Assembly: GCA_019347595.1 (NCBI GenBank)
Contig: JAHWLA010000001.1
Span: 1 to 16,049 of the forward strand
Direction of reading: 5' to 3'
Origin: Actinomycetota bacterium
GTDB lineage: Bacteria; Actinomycetota; Acidimicrobiia; Acidimicrobiales; JAHWLA01
Length of the DNA: 16,049 nucleotides
The position numbers were made by a program, and so were the translations under genes. Under the pieces are notes generated by a model, which ran no database searches, was not told the origin of the DNA, and worked only from the letters and a program-made list of their open reading frames with translations. Positions 1-7,852 of the stretch are shown in pieces; the stretch's first letter is position 1; every line of letters starts with the position of its first letter.

Positions 1-201
1 GACGTCGCGGTTGGCGCGGGCGTCGTGGATGTTCGTGCGGAACGGGTGGTCGACCTGGCCAGTCTGATAGGCGACCTGCACGGCGGTTCCGGCGTCGTCA
101 GGCTGGCCGTGGCCGCCGCTCTGGCCGAGGAGCGACCGGGCGAGCCTGTGATGGTGGTCGACGGCGGGCAGGCCGTCGTCATCGACGGAGTGGGAGGATG
201 A
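1..201 (+). CDS. C-terminal fragment of a probable ketosynthase-like protein (5' end outside window)
   Basis: The reading frame is open from base 1 and stops at TGA 199-201, giving the last 66 residues of a protein. The visible tail has a GDLHGGSGVVRLAVAAAL stretch followed by RPGEPVMVVDGG and a hydrophobic end. This resembles the C-terminal part of beta-ketoacyl synthases, where GHxxGAxG is followed by a helix and a 'gepvlvv' strand. In that alignment the usual His of GH would be Asp here, as in chain-length-factor-like or non-condensing homologues. The stop overlaps the start of the hydrolase gene by ATGA, so it is the upstream member of the same operon. The family call rests on a short stretch and is tentative; a thiolase-fold protein of another kind is possible. 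That a coding tail exists is much surer than its name. Confidence 0.5.
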   Translation, partial: DVAVGAGVVDVRAERVVDLASLIGDLHGGSGVVRLAVAAALAEERPGEPVMVVDGGQAVVIDGVGG

Positions 202-1007
202 GTATCGAGGTCGCCGTCCACGACATGGGCTCCGGATCGCGCACCGGCCCGGTGGTGGCGTTCGTCCACGGTCTGGAGGATGCCTGGCAGAGCTGGCGCC
301 CGTTGGTCCGCCACCTCGACCCCACGTGGCGGTGCCTGGCCCTCGACCTTCCGTGGCGAGCCGGGAACGACTACCGGTGGCGGGGGCATGCGCCGGCCGT
401 CGACGTGGTGGTCGAAGCCCTCGACGGGGTGGACGAGCCCATCGACGCGGTGATCGGGCACTCCCTGGGGGCGGTGGTGGTCCTCGAGCTCCTGGCCTCG
501 GGCCGGCTCCCGGTGGACGCCGCCGTGCTGCTGGCCCCATTCTTCCGCAGGCCCGAGGTCGACCCCACCTGGCACGTGTTCGAGCGCTCGCTCGAGAACT
601 TCCGCCTGCAGATCGAGGACGGCGTGCGTGTGCGTTTGCGCGGCCGGTCCCGTCCCCTGCCGCAGGAGGTGCTCGATGCCGTCATGTGCAAGGCCTACGA
701 GCGCGTCGGGCCGGTCGGCTTCCTGTCCGTGTTCGACCAGTACATCCGCTCGGGTGCCCTGCCGCTGGCATCGGTACACGTGCCCACCCTGGTATTGGCG
801 GGCGGCGCCGACCCGAGCTTGAGCCTGGAGGACGCCGTGCGACTGGCCGAGCTCCTGCCCGCGGGTCGGCTCGTGCGCGAGGAGCACCTCGACCACTTCG
901 GCCACGTCCGCCACGCCGCCTCCGTGGCCCACGAGATCGTGGCCTTCCTGCGCGCGGGCCTGTTCCGAAGCACCACGGATCGCGACCAAGGAGGAAGCGC
1001 CGCATGA
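198..1007 (+). CDS. alpha/beta hydrolase
   Basis: A 269-residue alpha/beta hydrolase fold protein, probably cytosolic as no signal peptide is seen. The oxyanion-side HG appears at residues 24-25 (AFVHG). The nucleophile elbow GHSLG spans 87-91 with Ser89. The acid is probably Asp205 in the LAGGADPS segment, and the catalytic His is His233 or His236 near EEHLDHFGH. This is the family's normal order and length. The ATG overlaps the upstream stop (ATGA); a GGAG at 187-190 lies 7 bases before it, a good ribosome site, so this start is preferred over ATG 225. The product overlaps the next gene by 4 bases. The substrate is unknown. Next to a double-hotdog protein and a ketosynthase-like tail, an ester, lactone or acyl-thioester hydrolase role is a reasonable inference. 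Confidence 0.88.
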   Translation: MSIEVAVHDMGSGSRTGPVVAFVHGLEDAWQSWRPLVRHLDPTWRCLALDLPWRAGNDYRWRGHAPAVDVVVEALDGVDEPIDAVIGHSLGAVVVLELLASGRLPVDAAVLLAPFFRRPEVDPTWHVFERSLENFRLQIEDGVRVRLRGRSRPLPQEVLDAVMCKAYERVGPVGFLSVFDQYIRSGALPLASVHVPTLVLAGGADPSLSLEDAVRLAELLPAGRLVREEHLDHFGHVRHAASVAHEIVAFLRAGLFRSTTDRDQGGSAA

Positions 1008-1906
1008 TCATCGAGACCCTCAACGCCCCGGTCGTGGTAACCGGGCGGCCTCGGTACGAGGGAGCCAATATCCGCACCTGGGTGGGATTCAAGCACTTCA
1101 TGTACCTCGTCGAGGAGGGCGTGCTGGCGTGGTTCCGGGCGCGGGGCGACGGGCCCAGCCGGCTCTTCCACGAGCACGGGTTGGGGCTGGAGATCGTGGA
1201 CTCGTCGGTGTCGCTGCCCGCGGTGCTCGACGTCGACGACGAGGTGGCCGTCGAGGTGACGCCCAAGGGCCAGGGGCGCTTCGGCGTGCGCCTCACGGTG
1301 GAGCGCGCCGGCGAGCTCCGCACGATCTGCAAGGCGCGGGTGGCGGTTGCCCTGGTGCAGGAGGCGACCGCCGAGCCTGCCCGTCCCCTCGACGGTGAGC
1401 TCGCCGCGCTGATGCGGCCTTCGGTGGCCCTGGCCGCCGACTCCGACATCCCTCTTCGGCGGGGCCCCGAGGCGAACGCTTTCCTGTGGTCGTGGCCCGC
1501 CCGCTACTTCCACTGCCACTACTCGGATCGCGTGCAGCACTCGGCCTACGTACGGGCGCTGGAGGAAGTGGTCGACCGCTTCCTCGCCGAACGCGGGCTC
1601 GGGGTGGGTCCACTGCTCGTCGAGCGCGGGTGGATCCCGGTCGTCTCCCGGGCCCGCGTTCGGCTGCTGGCCGATGTCCACATGGGCGAGATGGTCCATA
1701 CCACCTTCGTGGTGGAGGACGTGCTCAAGGCCATGAGCTATGAGGGCCGCATGGACTGCTTTGTGGAGAGGGACGGGCGGTTTGTGCATGTGGCGATGGC
1801 CACGATCCTCCACGGCTACGCGGTGAGCAGGGGCGAGCGGGCCGGGTCGCTGGCCGAGCTCGACGAGACGACCGTCGCCGCCCTGCTCGGGGGAGGGCGG
1901 CCGTGA
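1004..1906 (+). CDS. double-hotdog acyl-CoA thioesterase-like protein
   Basis: A 300-residue protein that reads as two hotdog-fold halves. The first half has a WVGFKHFMYLVEEGVLAWF helix region around residues 26-44. The second has YSDRVQHSAYVRALEEVVD around 173-191, matching the 4-hydroxybenzoyl-CoA thioesterase pattern in which an Asp (here Asp175) starts the long helix. After each helix come the strand-rich segments expected of the fold. Length is about twice a single hotdog, as in fused homologues. ATG 1004 is preceded by a strong AAGGAGGAA at 988-996; the open frame continues far upstream but only as a shadow of the hydrolase gene. It overlaps the hydrolase by ATGA and the following gene by GTGA. 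Likely role: hydrolysis, or binding, hydration or dehydration, of an acyl-thioester intermediate. Which reaction cannot be read from sequence. Confidence 0.8.
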   Translation: MIIETLNAPVVVTGRPRYEGANIRTWVGFKHFMYLVEEGVLAWFRARGDGPSRLFHEHGLGLEIVDSSVSLPAVLDVDDEVAVEVTPKGQGRFGVRLTVERAGELRTICKARVAVALVQEATAEPARPLDGELAALMRPSVALAADSDIPLRRGPEANAFLWSWPARYFHCHYSDRVQHSAYVRALEEVVDRFLAERGLGVGPLLVERGWIPVVSRARVRLLADVHMGEMVHTTFVVEDVLKAMSYEGRMDCFVERDGRFVHVAMATILHGYAVSRGERAGSLAELDETTVAALLGGGRP

Positions 1907-2637
1907 AGCGTCCGCCCCGCATCTACTTCTCCTTCCGCAGTCCCTTCAGTTGGCTGGGCCTCGAGCGGCTGCGCCGCCGCTTTGGGCAGCTGCCCGACGG
2001 CATCGAACTGGTGCCGTACTGGGACCCCGACCCCGGTACGGAAGCGGCGTTGCAAGCACGGGACGCCGAGTTCCACTACGTGCAGATGAGCAAGGCCAAA
2101 CACCTCTACATCCTCCACGACACCAAGCGTGTCGCCGAGGGCATGGGCCTGCGCATGGCCTGGCCGGTCGACGTGGACCCGTGGTGGGAGGTGCCGCACC
2201 TGGGGTGGCTGCGCGCCCGGGAGCTGGGCCTGGGGCAGGCGTTCTTCGACGCGGTGATCGCAGCCCGCTGGGGCCGAGGCGAGAACGTATGCGACCGAGA
2301 GGTCGCACTCGGCCTGGCTCGCTCGATCGGGTTGGGCGAGCGGGACGCGGCCGCTGTGGCGGGTGCTTGCGAGGATCCGGCCGTGCGGGAGGCGGGCGTG
2401 GAGTGCCTGGCTGCCGCCTATGACGACGACGTGTTCGGTGTGCCCTACTTCCGAGTGGGACGGCATCGGTTCTGGGGCTACGACCGCGTGGACGGCTTCG
2501 CCGACGAGTTGGTGCGCGCGCTCGGCCTCGACGGGGTCGCGGAGGTGTCGCCCGCGGCGGGCGACGATGCAGGCCTCGGCGTCCCGGCCAGTGTGGGCGC
2601 CGCCTACGACACCGACACCGCGGGCGGCTGTGGCTGA
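1903..2637 (+). CDS. DsbA-fold protein, 2-hydroxychromene-2-carboxylate isomerase-like
   Basis: A 244-residue protein of the DsbA/HCCA-isomerase thioredoxin-like family. The N-terminus shows the typical strand-plus-turn IYFSFRSPFSWLGLERL (residues 7-23), where a Ser-Pro (Ser13-Pro14) sits at the place of the CxxC of true disulfide oxidoreductases. FGVPYFRVG at 178-186 supplies the family's cis-proline loop and WGYDR at 191-195 is the usual following motif. Relatives isomerise or bind thiol-adducted aromatic substrates with glutathione; actinobacteria generally use mycothiol, so the thiol partner here is unknown. GTG 1903 overlaps the previous stop (GTGA) and has GGGAGGG at 1891-1897, five bases upstream. 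The last 30 or so residues are low-complexity and look like an unstructured tail. It overlaps the downstream P450 by 8 bases. Confidence 0.8.
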   Translation: MKRPPRIYFSFRSPFSWLGLERLRRRFGQLPDGIELVPYWDPDPGTEAALQARDAEFHYVQMSKAKHLYILHDTKRVAEGMGLRMAWPVDVDPWWEVPHLGWLRARELGLGQAFFDAVIAARWGRGENVCDREVALGLARSIGLGERDAAAVAGACEDPAVREAGVECLAAAYDDDVFGVPYFRVGRHRFWGYDRVDGFADELVRALGLDGVAEVSPAAGDDAGLGVPASVGAAYDTDTAGGCG

Positions 2638-3913
2638 CCTGGCGCCAGCGGTCGTTCCCGCACCGTCGACGGCGCTCACGGACCCGGCTCGCTACGCCGA
2701 GGGGGTCCCGTGGGACGAGCTGGCGCGCCTGCGCGCGCTCGGCCCCGTGCACTGGGTGGACGAGCTGGAGTTGGTCCGCCACACCGCGGGCGGCCGCGTG
2801 GTGCATCGCAACCGCGGCTTCTGGCTGGTGGTCGGCCATCAGGCCGTGACCGAGGTCAGCCGTGCGACAGCGGTCTTCTCGTCGGCCGCCGAGGGTGCCT
2901 TCCTCGCCGATCCGCGGTCGAAGGCCGAGCTGGAGCGGAACCGCACCCTGCTCATCAACATGGACGCGCCCGAGCACGCCCGCATGCGCAAGGTGGTCAG
3001 CGTCGCCTTCACGCCCCGGGCAGTGCGCCCGCTGGCCCAGAGCGTGGAGCAGCACGCCACCGACCTGGTGGCTCGAGTGACGGCGGCCGAGACGTTCGAC
3101 GTCGTGGCCGACCTGGCCGCGGACCTCCCTCTGCTCGTGCTTGCCGATGTGCTGGGCATGCCCCGCGAGGACCGCAGGCTGCTGTTCGACTGGAGCAACG
3201 CGCTGGTGGGCTTCGACGACCCGGAGTTCGGCGGCGGCGACATCGAGACGTTCCAGCGCGCGTTCGGAGATGCCTTCCGCTACGCCTTGGAGCTGGCCGG
3301 TGAGAAGCGGCGGCGACCCGGGACCGACCTGGTGAGCCGCGTCCTGGCCGCCGAGGTCGACGGCCGCCGCCTGTCGGAGCGCGAGTTCTGCATGCTGTGG
3401 CTGCTGCTGGTCGTGGCAGGCAACGAGACGACGCGCAACCTCCTATCGGGCGGCCTGCTCGCCCTCGTGGAACACCCGGCCGAGCGCGCCCGGCTGGAGG
3501 CGGATCCGAGCCTGGTGCCCACCGCGGTGGAGGAATTGCTCCGGTGGGTGACGCCGATCATGGGCTTCCGGCGCACGGTGCTGCGCGACGCCGACATCGA
3601 CGGGCACCCGGTGGCCGAAGGCGACAAGGTGGTGCTGTCGTACATCTCGGCCAATCGCGACGACACCGTGTTCACCGACGCCGACCGCCTCGACATCGGG
3701 CGTGACCCGAACCCGCACCTCGCTTTCGGGACGGGCCCGCACTTCTGTCTGGGCGCGGCGCTGGCGCGGCTGGAGGCGGCCACCCTGCTCGGGCTTCTGC
3801 GCCCGCACCTGGCTCGGCTGGAGCTGGTGGCGCCGCCCACGCGCCTGGCGTCCAACTTCATGAACGCGCTGAAGTCGATGCCTGCTCGCTTCGCCCCGGC
3901 ACCTGCGTCCTGA
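2630..3913 (+). CDS. cytochrome P450 (CYP125/CYP142/CYP124-like)
   Basis: A 427-residue soluble bacterial P450. Landmarks in order: the C-helix region NMDAPEHARMRKVVS (110-124), the I-helix oxygen-activation motif AGNETT (263-268), the ExxR pair Glu302/Arg305 within EELLRW, and the heme loop FGTGPHFCLG (366-375) with Cys373 as iron ligand. The ANRDDTVF and NPHLAFG segments resemble actinobacterial P450s that oxidise sterol or branched-lipid side chains (CYP125, CYP142, CYP124), but the substrate is inferred only. The frame is open upstream inside the preceding gene; GTG 2630 gives a normal-length N-terminus and an 8-base overlap, with no strong ribosome site, so translation is probably coupled. 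It is the last gene of its operon and converges on the ligase gene, with only 13 bases between the two stops. Redox partners are not in the window. Confidence 0.93.
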   Translation: MADLAPAVVPAPSTALTDPARYAEGVPWDELARLRALGPVHWVDELELVRHTAGGRVVHRNRGFWLVVGHQAVTEVSRATAVFSSAAEGAFLADPRSKAELERNRTLLINMDAPEHARMRKVVSVAFTPRAVRPLAQSVEQHATDLVARVTAAETFDVVADLAADLPLLVLADVLGMPREDRRLLFDWSNALVGFDDPEFGGGDIETFQRAFGDAFRYALELAGEKRRRPGTDLVSRVLAAEVDGRRLSEREFCMLWLLLVVAGNETTRNLLSGGLLALVEHPAERARLEADPSLVPTAVEELLRWVTPIMGFRRTVLRDADIDGHPVAEGDKVVLSYISANRDDTVFTDADRLDIGRDPNPHLAFGTGPHFCLGAALARLEAATLLGLLRPHLARLELVAPPTRLASNFMNALKSMPARFAPAPAS

Positions 3914-3926
3914 GGCGGGCGATCCG

Positions 3927-5432
3927 TCAGGCGGGCACGCCGGCGGCCGGGAGGAACCGCTCCCGGACCAGCTTGCGGGAGATCTTCCCCGTGGCCGTCG
4001 TCGGCAGCTCGGCCACCCGGAACAGTCGGTGGGGTCGCTTGTCGTCGGCAATCCGGTGCCGCAGCCAGGTTCGCAGGTCATGGACCTCGAGGTCGGCACC
4101 TGGGTCGGCCACCACGGCGACGCACACCACGCTGCCCCAGCGATCGTCGGGCAATCCGAACACGGCGCACTGCCGCACGGCGGGATGCTCGGCCACCACT
4201 GCCTCGACGTCGGCGGGGAACACGTTGACGCCGCCGGTGATGATCATGTCGTCCTCTCGCCCGGCCAGGTGTACCCAGCCCTCCTCGTCCACCAGCCCCA
4301 TGTCGCCGACAGTCGCCCACTCGTCGCCGCCGCCGTCGGTTGCCGCGTCGGGCGAGCGCACGTAGCCCTCGAAGGCCAGGGGCGTGCGCGCCCGGAGGAT
4401 CCCGACCATGCCGGGCGGCAGTCGGCGGTCGCCGTCGAACGCCGCCACCTCCACGCCGGGGAAGGGCATGCCGCTGGACGACGGACGCTCCAGCAGTCGA
4501 TCGGCGGGCACGTACGTCAACGGCCCCAGCTCGGTGCACCCGTAGCACTCGACCAGGCACGGGCCCAGCGCGGCCACCGCCCGCCGCTTGAGCTCGGGCG
4601 GGAACGGCTCCCCCGACACGACCACGCCCGCCAGCGACGGAGGCGCAGGCCGTCCGGCCTCGACCGCCTCGACGACCTTTCGGAGTTGCGTGGCGGTGAT
4701 GAACGTACCGGTGACGCCGTGGGCGAGGGCGATGTCGAGCCAGGCGCGGGGATCGAACTTGCGCAGCAGCGAGACGACGCCGCCTCGCGAGAGGGTCATC
4801 ATGGCGCAGGTCCAGGGCCCCGAGTGGTACAGGGGGCCCGCGGCAAGGTGATGCGACGAGCTTCCGAAGCCGAAGGCGTCGCCCACCCGCTCGGCCAGCG
4901 TTCGGTCGCCCCGTATCCGCAGCGCGGCCTTGGGAACGCCCGTGGTCCCCGAGGTGAACAGCATCGACGCGCCCGCGCCGAGCCGGTTCGGCGACGTGGG
5001 CGGCGGCGTCACGGGCGCGGCCGAGGCTCCCTGCCAGTCCTTCACGTGGGCGGGGTCGTCCACGTCGAAGACGAAACCGCCCGACGACTCGATCGCCCGT
5101 CGGGTCGAGCCCTCGACGACGACGGCGGCGGGCCGGGCCACGGCCAGGAGGCGACGCAGCTCCGCCTCGCTCGACCGGTAGCTCAGCGGCACCAGCACCG
5201 CGCCGAGACGCTGGGCCGCCCACGCCACTGCGAACACCTCGGAGCGGTTGGCCATCGTCCACGCCAGCCGGTCGCCCTCCCGCACGCCCATGGCCTGCAG
5301 CCGGCGGGCCAACTGATTGGCGGCGGCGTCCAGCTCGCGTCGGGTGAACGTCCTCTCCGGTTCGAGGACAGCAGGGGCGTCGAGGTCGACGGCCGAGTCG
5401 GCGTCGGTCCCCACCGTGGCCGGCGTGGTCAT
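3927..5432 (-). CDS. AMP-forming acyl-CoA ligase (ANL superfamily)
   Basis: A 501-residue adenylate-forming enzyme that would activate a carboxylic acid with ATP and attach CoA. The P-loop FTSGTTGVPK is at 159-168, the YGCTE adenine-side motif at 297-301, the GD motif (Gly376-Asp377) and hinge GREDDMIITGGVNVFP at 391-406, and the C-terminal catalytic Lys483 in TATGKISRK. Length and order are standard for FadD-like ligases. It does not show the features I know for EntE/MbtA aryl-AMP ligases, so it is unlikely to be the dedicated starter enzyme for the NRPS at the right edge. The ATG at 5432 overlaps the amidohydrolase stop by ATGA, so the two are a two-gene operon. The frame runs upstream past this ATG but only as an antisense-type shadow of the amidohydrolase. 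Substrate not readable. Confidence 0.93.
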   Translation of the reverse strand: MTTPATVGTDADSAVDLDAPAVLEPERTFTRRELDAAANQLARRLQAMGVREGDRLAWTMANRSEVFAVAWAAQRLGAVLVPLSYRSSEAELRRLLAVARPAAVVVEGSTRRAIESSGGFVFDVDDPAHVKDWQGASAAPVTPPPTSPNRLGAGASMLFTSGTTGVPKAALRIRGDRTLAERVGDAFGFGSSSHHLAAGPLYHSGPWTCAMMTLSRGGVVSLLRKFDPRAWLDIALAHGVTGTFITATQLRKVVEAVEAGRPAPPSLAGVVVSGEPFPPELKRRAVAALGPCLVECYGCTELGPLTYVPADRLLERPSSSGMPFPGVEVAAFDGDRRLPPGMVGILRARTPLAFEGYVRSPDAATDGGGDEWATVGDMGLVDEEGWVHLAGREDDMIITGGVNVFPADVEAVVAEHPAVRQCAVFGLPDDRWGSVVCVAVVADPGADLEVHDLRTWLRHRIADDKRPHRLFRVAELPTTATGKISRKLVRERFLPAAGVPA

Positions 5433-6604
5433 CGACCGTGGTCCAGTCGGAAGAAGCGCACGGCGTTGTCGCACGTCATCCTGCGCACCTCGTCCTCGGG
5501 CACGCCCTCCATCATCGAGGCGAGCACCTCGCCGGAGCGGGGCCAGTCGGAGTCGCTGTGCGGGAAGTCGTTGGCCCACATGACGTTGTCGACGCCGATG
5601 TCGTGCCGCACTTTCACGCCGAAGGGGTTGTTGAGGAAGCCCCAATGGACGTGCTCCTTGAGGTAATCGCTCGGCGATCGGTCGAGCGTCCGCATCCCGA
5701 AGTAGCGCTTGGCCCAGTGGATGTTCCGCAGGTAGAGCATGTCGAGCTGCTCGAAGAACATCGGGATCCAGCCCAGGTTGTTCTCCGCGAAGTAGATCTG
5801 CAGGTCCGGCAAGCGCTCGAACGTGCCCGCAAAGAGGAGCTGGGCGGCGTTGAGGCCGCCGCCCTGGTTCCAGACCGCCATGCGGCGCAGCGGGTCCAGG
5901 CCGACGTGGCTCATGTCGGTGGGCGGCTGCTGGGGGTAATCCAGCGTCCGGCCTGTCGTGGCGCCGCCCATGAACCTCAGTGCGACGTGCACCGAGATCG
6001 GCATGTCGAGGGCGAGCGCCTCTCGCCAGAACGGGTCGTCCTGCTCATCGGGGTAGGTGCGACCTGCGGGCCAGCCGTTGAGGCACACGCCCTTGAGGCC
6101 GTGTTCGGCGCAGTAGCGCAGCTCGGCGAGGGCATCGTCGATGCCCGTCTCGGGGATGACGCCGAGGGCCAGCAGCCGATCGGGAGCCACGGCTGTGTAC
6201 TCCTCCACGAGGAACCGGTTGTAGGCGTGGACGACAGCCCGGTACGCCTCGTCGTTGCCGATCCCTCGCCAGAAGTTGGGCCCGCAGATGCCGGGGAAGA
6301 GGACCTCGGCGTCCACGCCGTCGCGGTCCTGCTCGGCCACCCGCTGTTCGGGGCTGCCCGCGCCGGCCACCTCGTCGTAGCGGCTGCCCGCCGGCTCGAA
6401 CTCCTCGAACGAGCGGCCACCGCACAGCTCCATCCCCACGATGTGGAGTGGCCTGCCCTCGATGAGCCAGGCGTCGCCGCCGTTGGCGAGGCGGATGCGC
6501 CGGGGCGCCCGCTCGCGGTGCTCGGCAGGCACATACCCCACCCACCGGTCGACGTCGATTTCCAGATGCGAGTCGGCGCTGACGAGTTGGTATCCCACGG
6601 CCAT
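5429..6604 (-). CDS. amidohydrolase family protein (amidohydrolase_2, ACMSD-like metal-dependent hydrolase)
   Basis: A 391-residue TIM-barrel metal-dependent hydrolase or decarboxylase of the amidohydrolase_2 type. SADSHLE (9-15) holds the first metal motif DxH (Asp11, His13). ISVHV at 203-207 gives the mid-barrel His206. FAENNLGWIP (272-281) has the Glu typical of this actinobacterial subgroup where others have a second His. The late-barrel Asp346 lies in ANDFPHSDSDWP. Known relatives decarboxylate or hydrolyse aromatic or cyclic acids, and many copies sit in sterol and aromatic degradation loci; the exact reaction is unknown. ATG 6604 is preceded by AAGGGGG (6615-6609) four bases away, clearly better than the upstream-extended frame. 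It is first in the leftward operon and is followed by the ligase with an ATGA overlap. Confidence 0.9.
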   Translation of the reverse strand: MAVGYQLVSADSHLEIDVDRWVGYVPAEHRERAPRRIRLANGGDAWLIEGRPLHIVGMELCGGRSFEEFEPAGSRYDEVAGAGSPEQRVAEQDRDGVDAEVLFPGICGPNFWRGIGNDEAYRAVVHAYNRFLVEEYTAVAPDRLLALGVIPETGIDDALAELRYCAEHGLKGVCLNGWPAGRTYPDEQDDPFWREALALDMPISVHVALRFMGGATTGRTLDYPQQPPTDMSHVGLDPLRRMAVWNQGGGLNAAQLLFAGTFERLPDLQIYFAENNLGWIPMFFEQLDMLYLRNIHWAKRYFGMRTLDRSPSDYLKEHVHWGFLNNPFGVKVRHDIGVDNVMWANDFPHSDSDWPRSGEVLASMMEGVPEDEVRRMTCDNAVRFFRLDHGR

Positions 6605-6706
6605 CGAACCCCCTTGTGATGCGTTCTTGGGGCGATCGTAAAGAGCATCGGCACCGGCTTTGAAGGGGTGTCGAAACAGGGGCTTGCCCTCTTTACACTC
6701 CGCCGC
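6605..6706. promoter_or_regulatory. divergent promoter region with symmetric -10/-35-like elements
   Basis: This 102-base gap separates the leftward amidohydrolase from the rightward thiolase. It contains an 8-base inverted repeat GTAAAGAG (6638-6645) and CTCTTTAC (6689-6696). Each arm overlaps a -10-like box: TACACT at 6694-6699 reading right, TACGAT at 6640-6635 reading left. -35-like boxes lie back to back near the centre: TCGAAA 6671-6676 (17-base spacer, rightward) and TTCAAA 6664-6659 (18-base spacer, leftward). The rightward -10 ends 7 bases before ATG 6707 and no Shine-Dalgarno is present, so the thiolase message may be leaderless. The leftward transcript would have a leader of about 24 bases with an AAGGGGG ribosome site. 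The near-palindrome GTGTCGAAAC (6668-6677) between the -35 boxes could be an operator. No regulator gene is next to it. Confidence 0.55.
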
Positions 6707-7852
6707 ATGGACGCCGGGCATGACTCCGAGGCCGTGATCGTCGAGGCCGTGCGGACGCCGATCGGCCGCCGTGGAGGGGCGCTGGCCCGGTGGAAGCCGG
6801 TGGCGCTGCTGCGTCACGTGCTCGCGGAGGTGATGGCGCGCGCAGGCATGGAGCCGAGCCAGGTCGAGCAGGTGGTGGGCGGATGCGTCACCCAGGTGGG
6901 CGAGCAGGGCCTGAACGTCACGCGCAATGCCTGGCTCGCTGCGGGCTGGGACGTGGAGGTCGGCTGCACGACGGTCGACGTCAGCTGCGGCTCGGCCCAG
7001 CAGGCCAATCACGTGGTGGCGTCACTCGTGGCCGCGGGTGCCATCGACATCGGCATCGCCTGCGGCGTGGAGTCGATGAGCCGAGTGGGGATCGGCACCA
7101 ACGCGCCCAACGGGGTCGACGAGTGGAAGACGGACGACTATCCGTGGGACGACCCGCCCGGCGTGCAGTTCGGCGGGGCCGAGCGCATCGCGGCACGGCA
7201 GGGGTACACCCGCCGCGACCTCGACGAGTTCGGTGCCCTGTCGTACGAGCGGGCCGAGCGGGCGTGGGCCGAAGGGCGGTTCCGCCGGGAGGTCGCTCCG
7301 TTGGACGGGCCTGCTGTCGCCCGGGACGAGGGAGTGCGGCCGACGACGACGGAAACACTGGCCGGGCTGCGGCCGGTGATGCGCCGCGGCCTCCATACCG
7401 CCGGTACCTCGTCGCAGGTGTCCGACGGCGCCTGCGCCGTCCTCTGGACGTCTCGTCGGCGAGCGGCCGAACTGGGACTGCGGCCGCGGGCTCGGCTGCT
7501 GGCCCAGGTCGTCACCGGCGCCGACCCGTACTACCTGCTCGACGGGCCGGTCGTCGCCACCCGCAAGGCCCTGGAGCGCACCGGGATGTCGGTGGCGGAC
7601 ATCGACCTTTTCGAGGTGAACGAGGCGTTCGCCTCCGTTGTTCTCAACTGGCTGCAGCAGACCAAGGCCGACCTCGAACGCACGAACGTCAACGGCGGGG
7701 CCATCGCCCTGGGTCACCCGCTGGGCGCCACGGGCGCGCGCCTGTTGACGACGGCTTTGCACGAACTCGAGCGCACCGACGGCGGGATCGCCCTTGTCGC
7801 CATGTGCTGCGGCGGCTCCTTGGGTACGGCGTCGATCCTCGAGCGGTTGTGA
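6707..7852 (+). CDS. thiolase family protein (acetyl-CoA acetyltransferase-like)
   Basis: A 381-residue thiolase. It opens with AVIVEAVRTPIGRRGG, the classic thiolase N-terminus. The acyl-accepting Cys94 is in VSCGSAQQAN, the NEAFAS motif is at 305-310, His337 lies in GHPLGATGAR (336-345), and the second catalytic Cys is in CCGGSLGTA (367-375). All catalytic residues are present, so cleavage or formation of a 3-oxoacyl-CoA is expected. Length is near the usual 390. ATG 6707 is chosen over an in-frame GTG at 6668 because the -10-like TACACT lies between them and no ribosome site precedes either; a leaderless start at 6707 fits best. It overlaps the CoA-transferase gene by one base (TGATG). It heads the rightward five-gene operon and probably performs the chain-shortening or ring-opening step. 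Confidence 0.93.
   Translation: MDAGHDSEAVIVEAVRTPIGRRGGALARWKPVALLRHVLAEVMARAGMEPSQVEQVVGGCVTQVGEQGLNVTRNAWLAAGWDVEVGCTTVDVSCGSAQQANHVVASLVAAGAIDIGIACGVESMSRVGIGTNAPNGVDEWKTDDYPWDDPPGVQFGGAERIAARQGYTRRDLDEFGALSYERAERAWAEGRFRREVAPLDGPAVARDEGVRPTTTETLAGLRPVMRRGLHTAGTSSQVSDGACAVLWTSRRRAAELGLRPRARLLAQVVTGADPYYLLDGPVVATRKALERTGMSVADIDLFEVNEAFASVVLNWLQQTKADLERTNVNGGAIALGHPLGATGARLLTTALHELERTDGGIALVAMCCGGSLGTASILERL

Noticed and set aside
326..1003. Upstream extension of the double-hotdog gene frame
   Set aside because: It is Arg/Pro/Gly-rich out-of-frame reading of the hydrolase gene; a strong ribosome site and an ATGA overlap fix the start at 1004.
2363..2629. Upstream extension of the first P450 frame
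   Set aside because: It overlaps the HCCA-isomerase-like gene in another frame and would add about 90 residues without family similarity.
3914..3926. Terminator between the convergent P450 and ligase genes
   Set aside because: Only 13 bases separate the stops and they form no convincing hairpin.
4029..5666. Long open frame on the + strand (545 codons)
   Set aside because: It lies antisense to the ligase and amidohydrolase, both of which carry full family motifs; its translation shows no recognisable domain and is a by-product of high GC.
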